Positions 51,255-60,379 of a DNA stretch of 64,000 nucleotides are shown piece by piece. A program made the translations under genes and the position numbers. A model generated the notes under the pieces. The model saw only the letters and a program-made list of their open reading frames with translations. It was not told the DNA's origin and searched no databases. Origin of the DNA: Bacillus methanolicus. Lineage in GTDB: Bacteria; Bacillota; Bacilli; Bacillales; Cytobacillaceae. Each line of letters opens with the position of its first letter. The stretch's first letter is position 1. The stretch is taken from NCBI RefSeq assembly GCF_008764295.1, contig NZ_VTQX01000015.1, forward strand, positions 38,071-102,070. Reading direction: 5' to 3'.

Positions 51255-52091
51255 ATGGCTAAAAAACAATTGATTATGGAAAAGGCACTTGAACTCTTCG
51301 CCAAGCAAGGATTCGAAGCCACATCCGTTCAACAAATAACAGAATACTGCGGAATTTCCAAGGGAGCTTTCTATCTTGCCTACAAATCAAAGGACGAGTT
51401 AATACTCGCCTTGCTCGACCATTTTATGGAACAGTACATCTCGAATATTGACTACACGGTCAAAAATTCGGATAATGAAAGCCTTTTATTTTCCTTTTAT
51501 CATTCCGCTTTTCAAACTGTCCAAGAGCACTCTAATTTTGCCAAGCTTATCATTAAGGAACAGGCACAAACATTTAACGGTGAGCTCTTCATCAAAATGC
51601 AATATTACGACCAACTGTTAGAACAGTTGATCCTCGCTTTGATAGAGCGTTTGTTTGGTGACAAAGCGACAAAATATGATTTAATCTACACGATTAGAAG
51701 CTTTATGAATGTCTATACAGGTTTGTTACTATTTCACAATATCCCTTTTGATATTGAGCGTTTATCGCAAGCGCTTTCAGAAAAAACAACAGTGCTAGCT
51801 GAGCATGCCACCATTCCGTTTATCACCGAAGAAGTGGCCATGTTTATGAGAGAGTATCGGATTGAAAAAGAAGTCTCCAAAGAGGAAGTCCTTGAAATCA
51901 TGGAGCAGAAAATAAAAGAACTAGAAGAATCCGTCGAAAAAGAGTCCCTGCTATTACTGAAAGAGGAAATGATCAATCCATCGTATCACTCTGCCATTAT
52001 TGCAGGTTTACTAGAAAACATCCGGAGTCATCCCCATTGCAAATGGGTCGCTTACTTATTAAGAAATTATTTTGGCTATGAAAAAAATTAG
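51255..52091 (+). CDS. TetR/AcrR-family regulator of the RND pump
   Basis: A 278-residue regulator, longer than the usual 190-210 residues. The N-terminal HTH is ALELFAKQGFEATSVQQITEYCGISKGAFYLAYKSKDEL (about 9-47, quoted across the domain). The ligand domain follows, then an unusual acidic helical tail (about 195-278, with EVLEIMEQKIKELEESVEKE). It is divergent from the RND gene and probably represses both through the operator between them. Confidence 0.9.
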   Translation: MAKKQLIMEKALELFAKQGFEATSVQQITEYCGISKGAFYLAYKSKDELILALLDHFMEQYISNIDYTVKNSDNESLLFSFYHSAFQTVQEHSNFAKLIIKEQAQTFNGELFIKMQYYDQLLEQLILALIERLFGDKATKYDLIYTIRSFMNVYTGLLLFHNIPFDIERLSQALSEKTTVLAEHATIPFITEEVAMFMREYRIEKEVSKEEVLEIMEQKIKELEESVEKESLLLLKEEMINPSYHSAIIAGLLENIRSHPHCKWVAYLLRNYFGYEKN

Positions 52092-52284
52092 GAATCCAAA
52101 TCATCATAAAGTAAAGCCTTTTTTCGATTAAGAGCGGATATCGTGTACACATAAACATATCCTTTGACATCGTAAATTATTTTATTGATGCACCATAATA
52201 ACAGCTAATGGTAAAGCTGCAATTTCTGCCATAATCATGATAGACTCTTGCATTATTTTTACACTAATAGTAAAATTCAAAATG
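52092..52284 (+). other. Region between TetR gene and riboswitch
   Basis: No gene supported on the plus strand; an antisense frame at 52182-52403 overlaps the riboswitch and has no ribosome site. The promoter of the NUDIX transcript should lie in this interval but I cannot pick one with confidence. Confidence 0.4.
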
Positions 52285-52390
52285 AACTGGAAAATTGTAG
52301 CTAGGGTTCCGCTAATATTATTAGGACAGCGTCCGAGGGCTACATCTTTTACAATATGTAAAAGGCACCTATTGACATAAAAGGTCCGAG
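52285..52390 (+). promoter_or_regulatory. ykkC-family riboswitch before NUDIX gene
   Basis: TGTAGC (52296-52301) and GCTACA (52339-52344) close a stem that contains the ykkC signatures CTAGGGTTCCG (52301-52311) and GTCCGAGG (52331-52338). A second hairpin CTTTTAC/GTAAAAG (52346-52364) follows, then GCACCT and AGGTCC. The guanidine-I 3' signature GCCCGGGAGA is absent, so it is more like subtype 2 (ppGpp, PRPP or nucleoside diphosphate sensors). The 3' end overlaps the terminator. Confidence 0.75.
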
Positions 52391-52447
52391 GGGAAAGGTT
52401 CAACGTATTTGTTATGCGTTGAATTCCTTCTCTTCAGACCTTTTTTT
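52379..52447 (+). terminator. Riboswitch expression-platform terminator
   Basis: AAAAGGTC (52379-52386) pairs with GACCTTTT (52437-52444), with an inner stem TTCAACG/CGTTGAA, then T residues. It ends 20 bases before the NUDIX start, so it must be regulated for the gene to be expressed. Confidence 0.8.
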
Positions 52448-52467
52448 ATTTTAAGGAGGTCTGTATT

Positions 52468-52908
52468 ATGAGAAGAATCGATGAGTTAAAAGCCGGTGTT
52501 GCCACTATTGTTTTAAATAAGGAGAAGCAAATTCTGTTACAAAAACGGGCCGATGTAGAACTTTGGGGTATTCCTTCAGGACATATTGAAATAGGTGAGA
52601 CCGTGTCCGAGGCTGCTATTCGAGAAGTAAAAGAAGAGACCAATTTGGATATACGTATAAAAAAGTTAATTGGTGTATATTCTGATCCTCATTCACAGGT
52701 GTTTGAATACCCAAATGGAAAAGTCATACACTTTATTACAACTTGCTTTCTGGCTGAAATTACAGGTGGAGAGCTTAAATGCAATTCAAACGAGTCGCTA
52801 GAAATTAAGTTTTTTGAACAGTATAATCTACCGCAAAATTTATTAAACATGCATCCCAGATGGTTGGAGGATGCTTTATCCGATAGGGAACTAGCTTTCA
52901 TTCGTTAA
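52468..52908 (+). CDS. NUDIX hydrolase
   Basis: A 146-residue hydrolase that would cleave a nucleoside diphosphate linked to another group. The Nudix box runs from Gly38: GHIEIGE, then REVKEETNL, which fits Gx5Ex7REUxEExxU with Asn in place of the usual Gly. Strand IPSGHIE and the N-terminal KAGVATIVLNKEKQILLQKR are typical. The ribosome site AAGGAGG lies directly behind the riboswitch terminator. Substrate could be inferred from the riboswitch ligand once known: nucleotide diphosphates are the leading idea. Confidence 0.9.
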   Translation: MRRIDELKAGVATIVLNKEKQILLQKRADVELWGIPSGHIEIGETVSEAAIREVKEETNLDIRIKKLIGVYSDPHSQVFEYPNGKVIHFITTCFLAEITGGELKCNSNESLEIKFFEQYNLPQNLLNMHPRWLEDALSDRELAFIR

Positions 52909-52953
52909 GAAGAATAGATGTTGAATAAAGAAGCATCCTTCAATCTGAAATTC

Positions 52954-52996
52954 AAAAAAGCTTGTGGTTTTGAAAACTACCTCAAGCTTTTTTGTC
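52954..52996 (+). terminator. Terminator of the NUDIX gene
   Basis: AAAAAAGCTTG (52954-52964) pairs with CAAGCTTTTTT (52983-52993). Confidence 0.85.
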
Positions 52997-53078
52997 TGTT
53001 CATTGCTTTGTGATTAATTTAGTGAATTCATTTTGATTTTGAATTTCTCCATCAAAACAGCTGCTTCAAAAAACTCCC

Positions 53079-54062
53079 TTACTTCACAATACTCTTTAAA
53101 ATATTATCAATTATTTGTCCGTTTGCTATTGCTCCTGTATAGAGCCAGCTTTCATCTGGAGTGAATTCGAACACGTTGCCAGCCTTAACAGCAGGGATGT
53201 TTTTCCACAACGCCTCATTTAACGCTGAAGAACCGCTCGCTGAATCGCTGTTGATCAAGAATAAATATTCCGCATCAAGTTCGACTAATTTCTCTAATGA
53301 AATGGCATTCCAGTTGCTTTCTGCACTAGCTGATATTTCTTGAACAACCTTTGGTACCTGAAGACCTAAATCTTGATACATAACAGCACCGCTTGATAGG
53401 GAATCACTCACGACAAAGAAGCTGCCGCCAACGAGCCAAATCGCTGCTGCTGAAGGATTTCCGAGCTTATTTTCAATTTGTTCCTTCGCCTCTTTTGCTT
53501 TTGCATCATACTCTTCTAATACCTTTTTCGCTTCGTCCTCTTTGCCAAACACTTCACCTACACGAAGTAATTCATCGCGCCAGTCGTTATTTTCCTCAGT
53601 TCCAATTACATATGTCGGAGCAATTTTATTATATTGCTCGTATTTTCCACCCTCAACCATACTTGCTGAGTCCATAATAAGTAAATCTGGAGAAAATTGC
53701 TGAACCGCCTCAAACGGTAAATCGTGTGGAATCGTTGGAACATCTTTTAGTTCTCCTTGCAAATACCCTTGAATGCTGGCACCATCATTGACGCTCCATT
53801 GGGCAACCGGAATAATTCCTAACGCAACTAAATGGTCTTCAAGATATGTAGCGATCACCCGTTCAGGATTTGCTGGAACCATTACTTCATTGCCCATTGC
53901 ATCCGTCAACACACGTTCCGTTGAAGACTCTGCATCCGTCTCTTGCCTCGTTTGCTCATTTTCTTTTGGTTCGGATTGACTATTTTCTGTTTCTCCACAA
54001 GCAGCTAACGTCGCAAGCAACAATCCAGCTCCAAGTAGTTGCATCAATTTCTGTTTTATCAT
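53079..54062 (-). CDS. Iron-siderophore substrate-binding lipoprotein (second system)
   Basis: A 327-residue lipoprotein: MIKQKLMQLLGAGLLLATLAACG with the lipobox Cys near 22, an acidic linker, and a FecB/FhuD domain with NPERVIATYLEDHLVALGI and a long helix. Start ATG 54062 follows AGGAGG; 12 upstream codons are not used. It faces away from two permease genes across a near-perfect Fur box. It differs in sequence from the first system's binding protein (about 24 kb), so it probably binds another siderophore. Confidence 0.9.
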   Translation of the reverse strand: MIKQKLMQLLGAGLLLATLAACGETENSQSEPKENEQTRQETDAESSTERVLTDAMGNEVMVPANPERVIATYLEDHLVALGIIPVAQWSVNDGASIQGYLQGELKDVPTIPHDLPFEAVQQFSPDLLIMDSASMVEGGKYEQYNKIAPTYVIGTEENNDWRDELLRVGEVFGKEDEAKKVLEEYDAKAKEAKEQIENKLGNPSAAAIWLVGGSFFVVSDSLSSGAVMYQDLGLQVPKVVQEISASAESNWNAISLEKLVELDAEYLFLINSDSASGSSALNEALWKNIPAVKAGNVFEFTPDESWLYTGAIANGQIIDNILKSIVK

Positions 54063-54112
54063 TGGAATCCTCCTAGGAATATGGTAAAATAGACTCAAAA
54101 ATACAGGTTAAA

Positions 54113-54127
54113 TGATAATGATTATCG
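54113..54127. promoter_or_regulatory. Fur box shared by divergent siderophore genes
   Basis: TGATAATGATTATCG differs from the 7-1-7 Fur consensus only at the last base. It lies between the binding-protein gene and the permease operon. Confidence 0.88.
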
Positions 54128-54214
54128 GTTTCAATTAAAATACAAAATTACGATAATGTCAATATCCTATCACAAATAATTTTGTCTATTCTTTGAAGAA
54201 AGTAGTTACGAACC

Positions 54215-55240
54215 ATGCCAAAAAATACTCAGAATGAACTGCATAGCAATTATCTTATTGGAACAATTATTTTAATCGGCGGTGGTGTTCTTCTTTTTTT
54301 CACCATGATTTCTTCCATCCATTTTGGAGCTGCCGATCTCAGTTTTAAATCGGTATGGGAAGCCATTTTTTCCTATGATGGGGACAAATCTTCCCATGTC
54401 ATTGTCCGAGAGTTAAGACTGCCTCGTGCCCTTGCTGCTGTTACAGTTGGAGCCGCTCTTGCCGTTGCGGGGGCGATTATGCAAGGAATGACGAGAAATC
54501 CATTAGCTTCCCCTTCAATTATGGGAGTGACAGCCGGATCGTCCTTTTTAATTGCCATTGCTTTTGCCATATTTCCCGCTATTTCATATACGGGGTTAAT
54601 TGCTTTTTCATTTTTAGGAGCTGCTCTTGGAACGATTTTAGTATTTGGTATCTCATCCTTATCTAAGGGCGGCATCACACCTGTTAAGCTTGCTCTTGCC
54701 GGCTCAGCGATTACCTCGCTGCTCAGTTCGCTTTCTACTGCGATTGGAATTCGCTTTAACGTATCAAAGGACATTAGCTATTGGTATGCTGGAGGCGTCT
54801 CAGCTGTTCAAATGGAGCAACTTATGTATGTGGCCCCTTTTGTACTTGCCGGCCTTATTCTCGCTATTATATTATCCCGTTCCATTTCCATTCTTAGTCT
54901 CGGTGAGGACATCGCCAAAGGATTAGGTCAGAATACTGGGGCTATTAAATTTCTCGGAACAATCACCGTCCTTTTTTTAACGGGGGCGGCTGTCTCCATT
55001 GCAGGGATGATTGGCTTTGTCGGACTTGTTATCCCACATATCGCCCGTTTTCTAGTTGGAGTGGATTATCGCTGGATTATCCCTTGCTCCGCCGTATTAG
55101 GTGGACTATTGTTGCTCGTTGCCGATATTGCAAGCCGCTTGCTTAACGCTCCATTTGAAACACCAGTGGGAGCAGTCACAGCAATTATCGGTGTGCCTTT
55201 CTTCCTTTACCTCGCTCGGAAAGAAGGGAGGGAGCTGTAA
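54215..55240 (+). CDS. Iron-siderophore ABC permease (FecCD), first subunit of second system
   Basis: A 341-residue permease with about ten membrane segments. Motifs: LRLPRALAAVTVGAALAVAG, TRNPLASPSIMGV and MIGFVGLVIPHIARFLVG. The ribosome site is weak (no clear GGAGG within 12 bases), unusual for this locus. It overlaps the next permease (TAATG). Expression should be iron-repressed through the upstream Fur box. Confidence 0.9.
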   Translation: MPKNTQNELHSNYLIGTIILIGGGVLLFFTMISSIHFGAADLSFKSVWEAIFSYDGDKSSHVIVRELRLPRALAAVTVGAALAVAGAIMQGMTRNPLASPSIMGVTAGSSFLIAIAFAIFPAISYTGLIAFSFLGAALGTILVFGISSLSKGGITPVKLALAGSAITSLLSSLSTAIGIRFNVSKDISYWYAGGVSAVQMEQLMYVAPFVLAGLILAIILSRSISILSLGEDIAKGLGQNTGAIKFLGTITVLFLTGAAVSIAGMIGFVGLVIPHIARFLVGVDYRWIIPCSAVLGGLLLLVADIASRLLNAPFETPVGAVTAIIGVPFFLYLARKEGREL

Positions 55241-56265
55241 TGAATCATTCTTTATCAAAGGACAAGCGGAAATTTAAAATTTTCATGGTGACGACAAGCA
55301 TCCTTATCGTGTTCATGTTCTTCCTTAGTATTAACGCAGGATTTATCTCAATTCCATTTAAAGAAGTGATCGATACGTTACTCGGAAAAGGAACAGAACA
55401 CAATGAACTTACCATTTTCAGCTTTCGTTTACCACGAATCATTCTCGCCCTTTTAGTCGGGATGGGAATATCAATTTCAGGAGCTATCCTTCAAGGGATC
55501 TCGCAAAATCCTTTAGCTGATCCGGGGATTTTAGGAATTAATTCAGGAGCCGGCTTTGCTGTCGTCCTTTATATGTTTTTCTTTCAAGGCACGACCTTTC
55601 TGACGGGAGCATTATCGATCTTTATTATGCCTGCGGCTGCCCTGATTGGTGCATTTGTAGCGGCAATTTTAATCTATGCGATTTCTTGGAAAAAAGGCCG
55701 CGTCACCCCGGTTCGTCTACTCCTAGTTGGGATTGGAATTAATTCCGCCTTTAGTGCCGGGTTGATTGTATTTCAGATGAAGATGGAACCAATTGATTTT
55801 ATGAAAGCGATCATTTGGCTTTCCGGAACGATTTGGGGAACGAATTGGACATTTGTGCTTGCATTGCTGCCGTGGATATTTATTCTTATTCCACTGGCCA
55901 TATATAAATCAAGATATTTAGATGTATTACGCCTTAGCGATCCTATCGCAATTAGTGTTGGCGTCGATATTGAAAGGGAGCGAAGAATTCTCCTTCTTAT
56001 TTCAGTTGCTCTTGCAGGGGCATGTGTTTCCGTTGGAGGAGGAATTACCTTTTTAGGATTAATTGCACCGCATATTGCGAGGCGTTTAATCGGAGCAAGA
56101 CATGCAAAAATCCTCCCTGCCACCGCATTAATAGGAGGACTCCTCCTTCTAAGTGCAGATACATTAGGAAGAGTGATCATGGCGCCAATGGAACTGCCCG
56201 TTGGACTCGTCGTTTCCATTCTTGGCGCTCCATACTTCATTTACTTGTTAGTTAAAACGGTCTAA
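55240..56265 (+). CDS. Iron-siderophore ABC permease (FecCD), second subunit of second system
   Basis: A 341-residue permease with motifs FRLPRIILALLVGMGISISG, SQNPLADPGILGI and GGITFLGLIAPHIARRLIG. It pairs with the preceding permease. No ATPase gene follows; a terminator comes directly. The ATPase at 24864-25709 is the nearest candidate partner. Confidence 0.92.
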   Translation: MNHSLSKDKRKFKIFMVTTSILIVFMFFLSINAGFISIPFKEVIDTLLGKGTEHNELTIFSFRLPRIILALLVGMGISISGAILQGISQNPLADPGILGINSGAGFAVVLYMFFFQGTTFLTGALSIFIMPAAALIGAFVAAILIYAISWKKGRVTPVRLLLVGIGINSAFSAGLIVFQMKMEPIDFMKAIIWLSGTIWGTNWTFVLALLPWIFILIPLAIYKSRYLDVLRLSDPIAISVGVDIERERRILLLISVALAGACVSVGGGITFLGLIAPHIARRLIGARHAKILPATALIGGLLLLSADTLGRVIMAPMELPVGLVVSILGAPYFIYLLVKTV

Positions 56266-56274
56266 GAAAAACGA

Positions 56275-56323
56275 AGAGAAGGTACGCTGCTCATTCATTT
56301 CCCAGCAGAACGTACCTTCTCTT
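56275..56323. terminator. Bidirectional terminator
   Basis: AGAGAAGGTACG (56275-56286) pairs perfectly with CGTACCTTCTCT (56311-56322), with an inner CTGCT/AGCAG stem; it lies between convergent genes. Confidence 0.88.
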
Positions 56324-57076
56324 TTATTCCATATATCCTTCCACTAACTCATAGCACCTTTTTTCTGTCAAGTTTGCTTGAGTACTGAGATATTGCAAGG
56401 ACTGCATTGATCCACCTTCATATGGGAGCGACTCTTTAGTTGCTGTTTCGTCCCTATAGATAATCCATTTTCTTTGTTCCTCTCTAAGACTGTTCATTTC
56501 TTTTTGCGCCAATGTTTTTTCAAGTTTACGATATATTTCATTTAATGCATCATCCCAGCTTTCAAATATTTCCCCTTGGGCTTTTGTCATATCGACCTGC
56601 GTACCCGTTTCAAGGATTTTACGTTGTGATGCTAAACTTTTCTCCACGTCCTCCAGCTTCTTTAAAAAAATGGCCTTCTCGCTCGCAGCACTTAAAGCTT
56701 CTTCTTCCACTATATTTTCCTGCTGCTCTTTTTGTAATTCCGCTTCTGCTGTTTCAATCAATTGGTCTAGTTGGTTTTTCACATGATTCTCCAATCCTTC
56801 CTCCTGTAAAAGAACAAGAGCTGTCGATAACGCATCTTCCCACTGACGCTCTGTGATCGCTTCTTTCACTTCATTTAAAGCCACCAGCTGTTCATAATAC
56901 CTTTTCGCTTCAGTATCATCCGGCTTTTCAGCTAATGCTCTTTCAAAGGATGCGGTCGCTTTTTCCGTATCTTCACTTTCCAAGGTTGTTTTGCCTTGTT
57001 TCATGGCTGCTTCATAATCACTATTTCCACAGGAGGCTAATAAAAACAGACATGCTATGACTACTAATTTTTTCAT
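56324..57076 (-). CDS. Lipoprotein with LprI-like C-terminal domain
   Basis: A 250-residue lipoprotein. The signal MKKLVVIACLFLLASC ends in a lipobox Cys at 16. Residues about 20-75 form a TPR-like helical repeat (TASFERALAEKPDDTEAKRYYEQL), then a Glu/Gln-rich coiled region, then a C-terminal module like the lysozyme-inhibitor LprI family: LNEIYRKLEKTL, LREEQRKWIIYRDETA and GGSMQSLQYLS. The usual paired cysteines of that module are missing. ATG 57076 follows GGGGAG. It is the last gene of the five-gene operon. Confidence 0.75.
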   Translation of the reverse strand: MKKLVVIACLFLLASCGNSDYEAAMKQGKTTLESEDTEKATASFERALAEKPDDTEAKRYYEQLVALNEVKEAITERQWEDALSTALVLLQEEGLENHVKNQLDQLIETAEAELQKEQQENIVEEEALSAASEKAIFLKKLEDVEKSLASQRKILETGTQVDMTKAQGEIFESWDDALNEIYRKLEKTLAQKEMNSLREEQRKWIIYRDETATKESLPYEGGSMQSLQYLSTQANLTEKRCYELVEGYME

Positions 57077-57098
57077 GACAAACTCCCCTTCCCTCTTC

Positions 57099-58976
57099 TT
57101 ATGAATATTGCAAAACCTTCTCTTTCGTTTCAAACGGAAGCTTTCCTTCCATATAAATTTCATGCCAAATCATAAAAACAATTACTGTCCACAATTTTCT
57201 GCTATTATCCTTTTTTCCCTTTTGATGCTCGGATAGAAGAAAAAGAATTAAATTCTTTTCAAATAAGTAATCAGTTCTACTTTCGATAATTAATTGATAA
57301 GCCCAATCAAACATTTCCTCTCGTAGCCAATGACGAATAGGAACTGGAAATCCAAGTTTTTTTCTATTCAAAACCGATGTCGGAATCAGCCCTTCCATCG
57401 CCTTTCTTAAACTATATTTCGTCTGTCTATTAGTAACCGTAACCGTATGATCAAGCTGAGAAGCTACTGTAAAAACTTCCTTATCTAAAAAAGGCACTCG
57501 CAGTTCTAAGGAATGAGCCATCGTCATTCGATCCGCCTTTACGAGAATATCTCCCGGAAGCCATGTATGAAGGTCGATAAACTGCATCTTTTGTATATCG
57601 TGCAAATGGGGTACCTGTTGATACAATGCTTTTGTAACATTGTCATACTGCCAATCAGGATGATAGTTTTTTAGTAGTACCTTTTTTTCTGCCTCCTGAA
57701 AAATTTTTGCGTTCCCGATATAACGTTTCTCAATGCTCGTTGCCCCCCGTTCAAGAAAACTTTTTCCTTTTACCCAATTTGGCAGTAAGCCCGCAAACGT
57801 TTTACATTCTTTTTTCAATAAAGATGGCATGTATCGGAAGTACTTCAAGGCATAAGGTTCGCGGTAAATGTTATAGCCGCCGAACAGTTCATCTGCTCCC
57901 TCACCGGAGAGCACGACTTTCACATGCTTGCTGGCCTCACGAGCAAGAAAATATAAAGGTACGAGGGCCGGATCGGCAACCGGATCGTCTAAATGCCAAA
58001 TAATTCGTGGCAGTTCTTTTATAAACTCATCAGCACTGATCACATAGCTAATATTTTCAACACCTAATTCGTACGCTGTTTCTTGAGCCAAATCAATTTC
58101 ACTAAAGCCCTCCCTTTCAAACCCAACTGTAAATGTTTTAATATTAGGATTTATCTCCTTGGCCAAAGCAACGATGCTCGTCGAATCAATCCCACCTGAA
58201 AGAAATGCTCCAACAGGAACGTCACTTCGCATATGCATAGAAACAGAATCCTTTAAAACATCCTGAATTTTATTTGTCGTTTTTTGAAACGAATCGACTT
58301 TAGGACAAAAACTAGGTTTAAAAAACACCTCTATTTCCATAGGCTGTCCAGCTTTTTTCATGAAAAATCGCCCTGGCTCTAACCGTTTAATCTCTTTAGC
58401 GAATGTGTGTGGCTCTGGTACATATTGATAAGTTAAATAATGATGCAATGATTGCAAATCTAAATCACTATCATGTTGCAATGCTATAAGAATACTCTTC
58501 TTTTCCGAGGCAAAATAAAAATCTTCTTCGTCTTCATAATAATAGAAAGGCTTAATGCCAAAATGATCTCTTGCCCCAAATAACTCCCTTTTCTCCTGAT
58601 CCCAAATGACAAAACTAAACATTCCCCGCAGTTTATAGACAGCATTTTTGCCAAGATGACTGTATAAGGCTACAATCACTTCAGTATCCGATTCGGTTTG
58701 GAAAGTATAGCCAATGGCTATTAATTCATTTCTCAGCTCAATGTAATTGTATATTTCCCCATTAAACGTAATCCAAAAACGATTCGCAAATACAAGAGGC
58801 TGATGGCCGCTCTCAATATCAATAATACTCAAGCGTCTAAAGCCAAGATGAACATCATCATCAAAAAAATAGCCAGCGTCATCAGGTCCCCTATGAACGA
58901 TAACAGATGACATTTTATGGGCAAGCTCATGAATCCCACAATTATTTTCTCCCATATACCCGATAAAACCGCACAT
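57099..58976 (-). CDS. asnB: Glutamine amidotransferase, AsnB type
   Basis: A 625-residue class II glutamine-dependent asparagine-synthetase-like enzyme. After processing of Met1, Cys2 is the glutaminase nucleophile (MCGFIGYM). The N-terminal domain has VHRGPDDAGYF, FRRLSIID and FNGEIYNY; the synthetase domain has the PP-loop FLSGGIDST and GEGADELFGGY. B. subtilis AsnB, which this resembles over its length, amidates meso-diaminopimelate in peptidoglycan precursors; AsnO makes asparagine in sporulation. I cannot tell them apart by sequence alone, but the operon context favours an envelope role. The ATG follows AGGAGAG. Confidence 0.85.
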   Translation of the reverse strand: MCGFIGYMGENNCGIHELAHKMSSVIVHRGPDDAGYFFDDDVHLGFRRLSIIDIESGHQPLVFANRFWITFNGEIYNYIELRNELIAIGYTFQTESDTEVIVALYSHLGKNAVYKLRGMFSFVIWDQEKRELFGARDHFGIKPFYYYEDEEDFYFASEKKSILIALQHDSDLDLQSLHHYLTYQYVPEPHTFAKEIKRLEPGRFFMKKAGQPMEIEVFFKPSFCPKVDSFQKTTNKIQDVLKDSVSMHMRSDVPVGAFLSGGIDSTSIVALAKEINPNIKTFTVGFEREGFSEIDLAQETAYELGVENISYVISADEFIKELPRIIWHLDDPVADPALVPLYFLAREASKHVKVVLSGEGADELFGGYNIYREPYALKYFRYMPSLLKKECKTFAGLLPNWVKGKSFLERGATSIEKRYIGNAKIFQEAEKKVLLKNYHPDWQYDNVTKALYQQVPHLHDIQKMQFIDLHTWLPGDILVKADRMTMAHSLELRVPFLDKEVFTVASQLDHTVTVTNRQTKYSLRKAMEGLIPTSVLNRKKLGFPVPIRHWLREEMFDWAYQLIIESRTDYLFEKNLILFLLSEHQKGKKDNSRKLWTVIVFMIWHEIYMEGKLPFETKEKVLQYS

Positions 58977-59008
58977 ATACTTCTCTCCTATTCCCAACCA
59001 ATTTCTAA

Positions 59009-60376
59009 TTATTCTAAGGGCAACGTCACCTCAACCGTTGTACCTTGCCCGTATTTACTTTTAAAGATGATTGTGCCGCCATGCTTTTCCACAATTTTTC
59101 GTGAAATAGCTAGGCCGAGTCCAGCTCCGACTATATTGTTGTTAATCTTGTAAAACGATTCTGCAATAAAAGGTAAATCCTCTTCCTTAATTCCAATTCC
59201 TTGATCAGAGATAGAACAAAAGAGGCTCTCGTCTTTAATGATCACGAGTATACGTATCTCTGTTCCTACTTCGGAAAACTTTATGGCATTATCAAGCAGA
59301 TTTAATAACACTTGTTTCATCTTATTGCGATCGACACAAATATTAACTGGTGTGCACTCGAGCTTTAGTTGGACATTTTTTTCCTCTGCCCTTTTCTCAA
59401 GCTGAGCCGCAGCCTCTTGGACAAGGTGGTCAAATTTTATTGGCGCAGGCATTAACACCATTCGATCAGATTCATATCTTGAAAAATCCAACAGATCTTC
59501 GACAAGCTCGATAAGTCGCTCTGATTCACCCTCAATCATCTTTAGTCCAAATTTTGCCTCTTCTTTCGTCAAATCATCTGAGGATTGGATTGTCTCTATC
59601 CATCCTTTAATACCCGTTAAAGGCGTCCGAAGTTCGTGGGAAATAGAAGAAATAAATTCATTTTTTAACTGGTCCGTTTTGACAATCTCATCAGCCATGT
59701 AATTCAACGTTCTAGCCATCTCACCTAATTCATGGGGAAACTCCTCTGCTATTCTTTTCTCAAACTTCCCTTTTGACATTTCTTTCGTAAAGTCAATAAT
59801 CTTATTTACTGGCTTTACAATTGAATCAGCGAGCCTGAGACTTACTAGAAATACAGTAGCAGCAACGAGTGCACAAACAAGAAACCCATAGGCCATGAGG
59901 CGTTCAATCGTTTCATGTACGTTTGCTAGAGAAGAGCCATATCGAAGAACACCAATTGCTTGTCCCTCTAATACGAGTGGGATATAAACGGCAATGAATT
60001 CTTGACCAGAAAGCTCGACCTTCTCCTCTTCATAAACAGTCGAAAAGTTAAATATATCTGGATTTAACTCATACTTAATTTGTTCATAAAAACCTGTAGA
60101 CGATTGCAATAGCTCCCCTTGCAAATTTAGCAGTTCAAGATCTGCACCCTTATACTGATAATCCTTTATAATTTGTTCGCTATAATCTTGAAGCTCTCCG
60201 TAAAGTCTTTCATTTCCTTTGTCCCATAATGGCGTTATAGCTTCAACATGGTTCTCAAAGGTATTTGCAATCCCTTGATAATAATACTTCGTTAAAGCAA
60301 AGCTCATAATCGCCAGCATTAACCCAAGGGTTAGGGTAATGATGATCATAAAATATAAAATAACTTTTCGTTTCAT
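59009..60376 (-). CDS. Membrane sensor histidine kinase
   Basis: A 455-residue kinase. Membrane segments at about 7-30 and 160-182 enclose an extracytoplasmic domain of about 130 residues (single Cache-like size). A HAMP linker follows (SLRLADSIVKPVNKIIDFTKEMSKG), then the H-box FISSISHELRTPLTGIKGW (His near 243), N-box LLDNAIKFS, and G boxes DQGIGI and GAGLGLAIS. Three bases separate it from the response regulator gene. It is in one transcript with a lipoprotein, AsnB and LprI-like genes, which are candidate signal partners or targets. Confidence 0.93.
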   Translation of the reverse strand: MKRKVILYFMIIITLTLGLMLAIMSFALTKYYYQGIANTFENHVEAITPLWDKGNERLYGELQDYSEQIIKDYQYKGADLELLNLQGELLQSSTGFYEQIKYELNPDIFNFSTVYEEEKVELSGQEFIAVYIPLVLEGQAIGVLRYGSSLANVHETIERLMAYGFLVCALVAATVFLVSLRLADSIVKPVNKIIDFTKEMSKGKFEKRIAEEFPHELGEMARTLNYMADEIVKTDQLKNEFISSISHELRTPLTGIKGWIETIQSSDDLTKEEAKFGLKMIEGESERLIELVEDLLDFSRYESDRMVLMPAPIKFDHLVQEAAAQLEKRAEEKNVQLKLECTPVNICVDRNKMKQVLLNLLDNAIKFSEVGTEIRILVIIKDESLFCSISDQGIGIKEEDLPFIAESFYKINNNIVGAGLGLAISRKIVEKHGGTIIFKSKYGQGTTVEVTLPLE

Positions 60377-60379
60377 ACC

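Noticed and set aside
52285..52390. T-box leader
   Set aside because: No T-box sequence or specifier loop is visible, while the ykkC signature words and their closing stem are present.
52182..52403. Antisense frame of 73 codons
   Set aside because: It lies across the riboswitch and its terminator and has no ribosome site; its sequence is dictated by RNA structure.
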